Shown here one piece after another: positions 61,847 to 64,000 of a stretch of 64,000 nt of DNA. Both the position numbers and the translations under genes were made by a program. The DNA comes from Bacteroidia bacterium. GTDB taxonomy: Bacteria; Bacteroidota; Bacteroidia; Flavobacteriales; Flavobacteriaceae. The stretch spans positions 69,831 to 133,830 of the forward strand of contig JAUIBW010000008.1 of NCBI GenBank assembly GCA_030427585.1. The letters run 5' to 3'. The stretch's first letter is position 1. Each line of letters starts with the position of its first letter. The notes beneath the pieces are model-generated. The model saw only the letters and a program-made list of their open reading frames with translations, did not search any database and was not told the DNA's origin.

Positions 61847-64000
61847 ATGGAATCTCCCGAAAATACCAGATCAAAAAACAGTAAAACAAAAACAGATAAA
61901 GATTACGCTATAGAGTTTGAATCTGCAATGAAAAACTGGGGAGAATATTATTCAGATTGGGCGGGATGCAAAAATATTTATGTTGGTGAAGATCGAGAGA
62001 TAAAAGGTAATACCATTTATCCCGAAAGTGGTGATTGGGTTGTAAATGACATAAGGGGAAAAAGTGGTACTTATGGTATAGATCATGAATCTTCCAGAAT
62101 CTATAAAGTAAAACTAAAAAAACCAGAATACTATCCCAAGGTAGATTATAAACAACAAGCATTAAAACTAAAAGTCGATGCGGTATCACTTATGGAACGA
62201 TACCATTGGTTCTCAATGCTTTTTAGGGATTGGGCACATCAAACCGAAGTAACACCCTATGGCATATGGGATACCCCCGATGACATAGATAAAGACTATG
62301 AAAATGAAAAAACCGAATTTGTAAACGATCCTCATTTAGCTTTATACTGGTTATTACATTTTGGATTTTCCTTAGATAAAAGGTACGAAGAAGTAAAAAA
62401 AATAGTGCTTGCCAATCAATTAGAAGAACAACTAGAATATTTTAAAATGGCTCTTGGTTTTTTTAATACAACCAATGCTTTTTATGATTTGCAGGTACAT
62501 GATGCATATTCTTATTGTGATGAGGAGGATAGTTTTGAAAACCTATTCTTAAGAAGACGTGCCTATTTAGTGTTTCATACCCAATCATATAAATTTAGAG
62601 GGAAAGAAGATAACATACAACAATGGTGGTTGTCTATAATTATATATCCCCATGCAGAAAAGAACACGATCAAACGCATGCGATGGCTAAAAAACAATTT
62701 AAAAAAACATAACAAATGGACTGAGTTTGATGAAATAATCAAAACAACTAAACCGCAAGAAATTAGTTTACTATCCTATACATTGGCATGCAATCCCAAC
62801 ACAAAAGACAACGTAAAATATGCAAATCGTTTTTTGGAAGAACTCCTCGACGGAAAAAAAATCTGGAAAGAAAACATACAACGTAAGTTTGCACAAATCA
62901 TGATTTGGGATTTAAAAGATCTTTTTACAGAAAAAGATATTCTTAAAAAAGTGGTCAATTTTTACTTCAAAGGAAATACTGCCTCCAAAGAATATGTAGA
63001 TGTATTAACAGTAATAGGGGAACCTGCTCCAGATCCTGATACCATTCAAAAGGTTCTAGAAGAGCTCGTAAACATTTTTAAAGATTATGATGGTTTTGAA
63101 AAGACTACAACTCAAAAAGAAAGCCTATATAAAAAAACAGACGCTGTATTCTCTTCTCTGGAAGAAAAACTACTATATCAGGTTATAGAAAATATCAATG
63201 AACATGAACTATCAAAACGGGCTTTTCATTTTCTGTATCTAAATGATCTTCCGGGTAAACAAAAAACTATTACGCAACTGTTTTCTAACTTAGGATTATA
63301 TGGTCATCATATTCCTGAAATTTTCGCAAAAGAATTTCCTCACTTAATCAAAGATGAAAATGATCCTAATATCGAAATTGTAAAATCATGGTTTACACTA
63401 CCCGAAAGTAAATTTGAAAGTAAGCGTAATGCAAAAAAAGCTCCTGGAGTTGCCTGTATGTTTTTCCTAAATGTTTTACACTTACCCGATATTTTTAATT
63501 TCGTTGTCAACACATTATTACTTGATGAAGACACCCTTCAAAAAAAACCACACTTATCAGAAGCTATTTTCACAAAATTACTTTCTAAAGAATATGACAC
63601 TAAAATAAACCCTACTAACAGCTTTAATAAAGAGCAAATTGAAACCATGCTCGAAAATACCTTTACGTTTTTAGAAAAAAACCATTCCAAAATTCCCGGA
63701 GGTAGTACAGAAGCTATCCGTACCATTTATTATTGTGAAAATCCGCTGGCAAAAGACTGGATCAAAGAACATCACAGAAACACCAGTGTCGAAAAACGTT
63801 TTGGAAATATGACCATAGATATGGACGATCTTACCGAAGAAATAAATGATGCTTTAGAAAGCGCCCTGGAATTTATTAGAGATGCAGAACAAAATATTTA
63901 TTTAGAATATAAAGATGAAAAATCAGCAAAATTCTGGAAAATAGTGCACTACCAAGAAATTTTTACTATAACTTATGGCAAAATAGGCACAAAAGGACAA
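61847..64000 (+). CDS. WGR-domain protein (partial, runs off right edge)
   Basis: 718 codons open from the ATG at 61847 to the window end. The last 35 residues, IYLEYKDEKSAKFWKIVHY then TITYGKIGTKGQ, match a WGR domain start (here Y-G-K-I-G in place of W-G-R-x-G). The preceding 680 residues are helical, hydrophilic and without transmembrane segments, perhaps a repeat array; the N-terminal region has NWGEYYSDWAGCKNIYV. WGR domains occur in PARP-related, DNA-repair and YehF/MolR-like proteins. I do not recognise the long N-terminal part. Confidence 0.8.
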   Translation, partial: MESPENTRSKNSKTKTDKDYAIEFESAMKNWGEYYSDWAGCKNIYVGEDREIKGNTIYPESGDWVVNDIRGKSGTYGIDHESSRIYKVKLKKPEYYPKVDYKQQALKLKVDAVSLMERYHWFSMLFRDWAHQTEVTPYGIWDTPDDIDKDYENEKTEFVNDPHLALYWLLHFGFSLDKRYEEVKKIVLANQLEEQLEYFKMALGFFNTTNAFYDLQVHDAYSYCDEEDSFENLFLRRRAYLVFHTQSYKFRGKEDNIQQWWLSIIIYPHAEKNTIKRMRWLKNNLKKHNKWTEFDEIIKTTKPQEISLLSYTLACNPNTKDNVKYANRFLEELLDGKKIWKENIQRKFAQIMIWDLKDLFTEKDILKKVVNFYFKGNTASKEYVDVLTVIGEPAPDPDTIQKVLEELVNIFKDYDGFEKTTTQKESLYKKTDAVFSSLEEKLLYQVIENINEHELSKRAFHFLYLNDLPGKQKTITQLFSNLGLYGHHIPEIFAKEFPHLIKDENDPNIEIVKSWFTLPESKFESKRNAKKAPGVACMFFLNVLHLPDIFNFVVNTLLLDEDTLQKKPHLSEAIFTKLLSKEYDTKINPTNSFNKEQIETMLENTFTFLEKNHSKIPGGSTEAIRTIYYCENPLAKDWIKEHHRNTSVEKRFGNMTIDMDDLTEEINDALESALEFIRDAEQNIYLEYKDEKSAKFWKIVHYQEIFTITYGKIGTKGQ

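Noticed and set aside
1..64000. CRISPR array, prophage, integrated element boundaries, tRNA or rRNA genes
   Set aside because: No regular repeat-spacer series, phage genes, integrase or tRNA-like cloverleaf was seen on reading both strands, although a covariance search was not possible.

Overview
The window looks like chromosomal DNA from a marine-type Flavobacteriaceae (Bacteroidota; the gene set would suit Aquimarina or a relative, but genus is inference). Support: AT-rich sequence; TAnnTTTG-type -7 promoter elements; a type IX secretion C-terminal tail; CarboxypepD_reg/TonB outer-membrane receptors; Bacteroidota-specific families (DUF4271, DUF4296, DUF3098, DUF6261-like); a GG-leader RiPP precursor; and Bacteroidota-style LeuRS and dihydroorotase. 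I found no rRNA, tRNA, CRISPR or prophage. LAYOUT. 1-1450: an unusual in-frame fusion of the N-terminal two thirds of an IS256-family transposase to a CHAT caspase-like domain, running off the left edge, followed by two long perfect palindromes. 1.6-4.8 kb: a type IX secreted protein with TSP3 calcium repeats and a DUF6261-like protein. 4.9-22.1 kb: a phosphate-acquisition island. It holds two TonB-receptor/beta-helix-lipoprotein operons, a small MORN-like secreted protein, a decayed chromate-transporter (chrA) pseudogene, an OprP/OprO-like porin, a PiT phosphate transporter with a PhoU-like tail, and phoB-phoR. 22-30 kb: a MurG-like glycosyltransferase, trmB, a LysE exporter, an alkyltransferase-like DNA repair protein, Mrp and Nfu Fe-S proteins, an acyltransferase, an AraC regulator with membrane domain, and a metallophosphoesterase. 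30-37.7 kb: a TauE/SafE permease, an MlaE-MlaF-MlaD lipid-transport operon, a LolD/LolC/HlyD-like efflux operon and a hibernation factor. 37.7-42 kb: a structured intergenic region, an astacin protease, tyrS, an orphan RiPP precursor and an epimerase. 42-56.8 kb: core metabolism (DUF4296-pyrC-GT2, DUF4271-hemD, pckA, saccharopine dehydrogenase, an Lrp regulator, alanine dehydrogenase, leuS, ketopantoate reductase). 57-64 kb: ftsX-unknown-DUF3098-uppP-truB-TonB-like operon, a thioredoxin-like protein, and a WGR-domain protein running off the right edge. MOST INTERESTING SIGNAL. Arrays of TAACA (TGTTA on the other strand) repeated at exactly 11 bp occur in promoter positions throughout the phosphate island: upstream of one TonB operon (six phased positions), the porin, the PiT gene, phoBR, the MORN-like gene/chrA remnant, a candidate small RNA and, weakly, the second TonB operon. 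Eleven bp is the repeat unit of classical Pho boxes. At three promoters a TTTG -7 core lies 18 or 29 bp (one unit apart) from a TAACA start. I infer a flavobacterial Pho box and a PhoB regulon in which the porin and the TonB/beta-helix pairs supply phosphate or an organophosphate across the outer membrane, PiT imports it across the inner membrane, and a ~95-nt RNA may be co-induced. Secondary highlights are the transposase-CHAT fusion, the orphan RiPP precursor, a structured RNA candidate at 37.87-38.04 kb, a new ~85-residue repeat in the T9SS protein, and an enlarged LeuRS insertion with an altered KMSKS loop.
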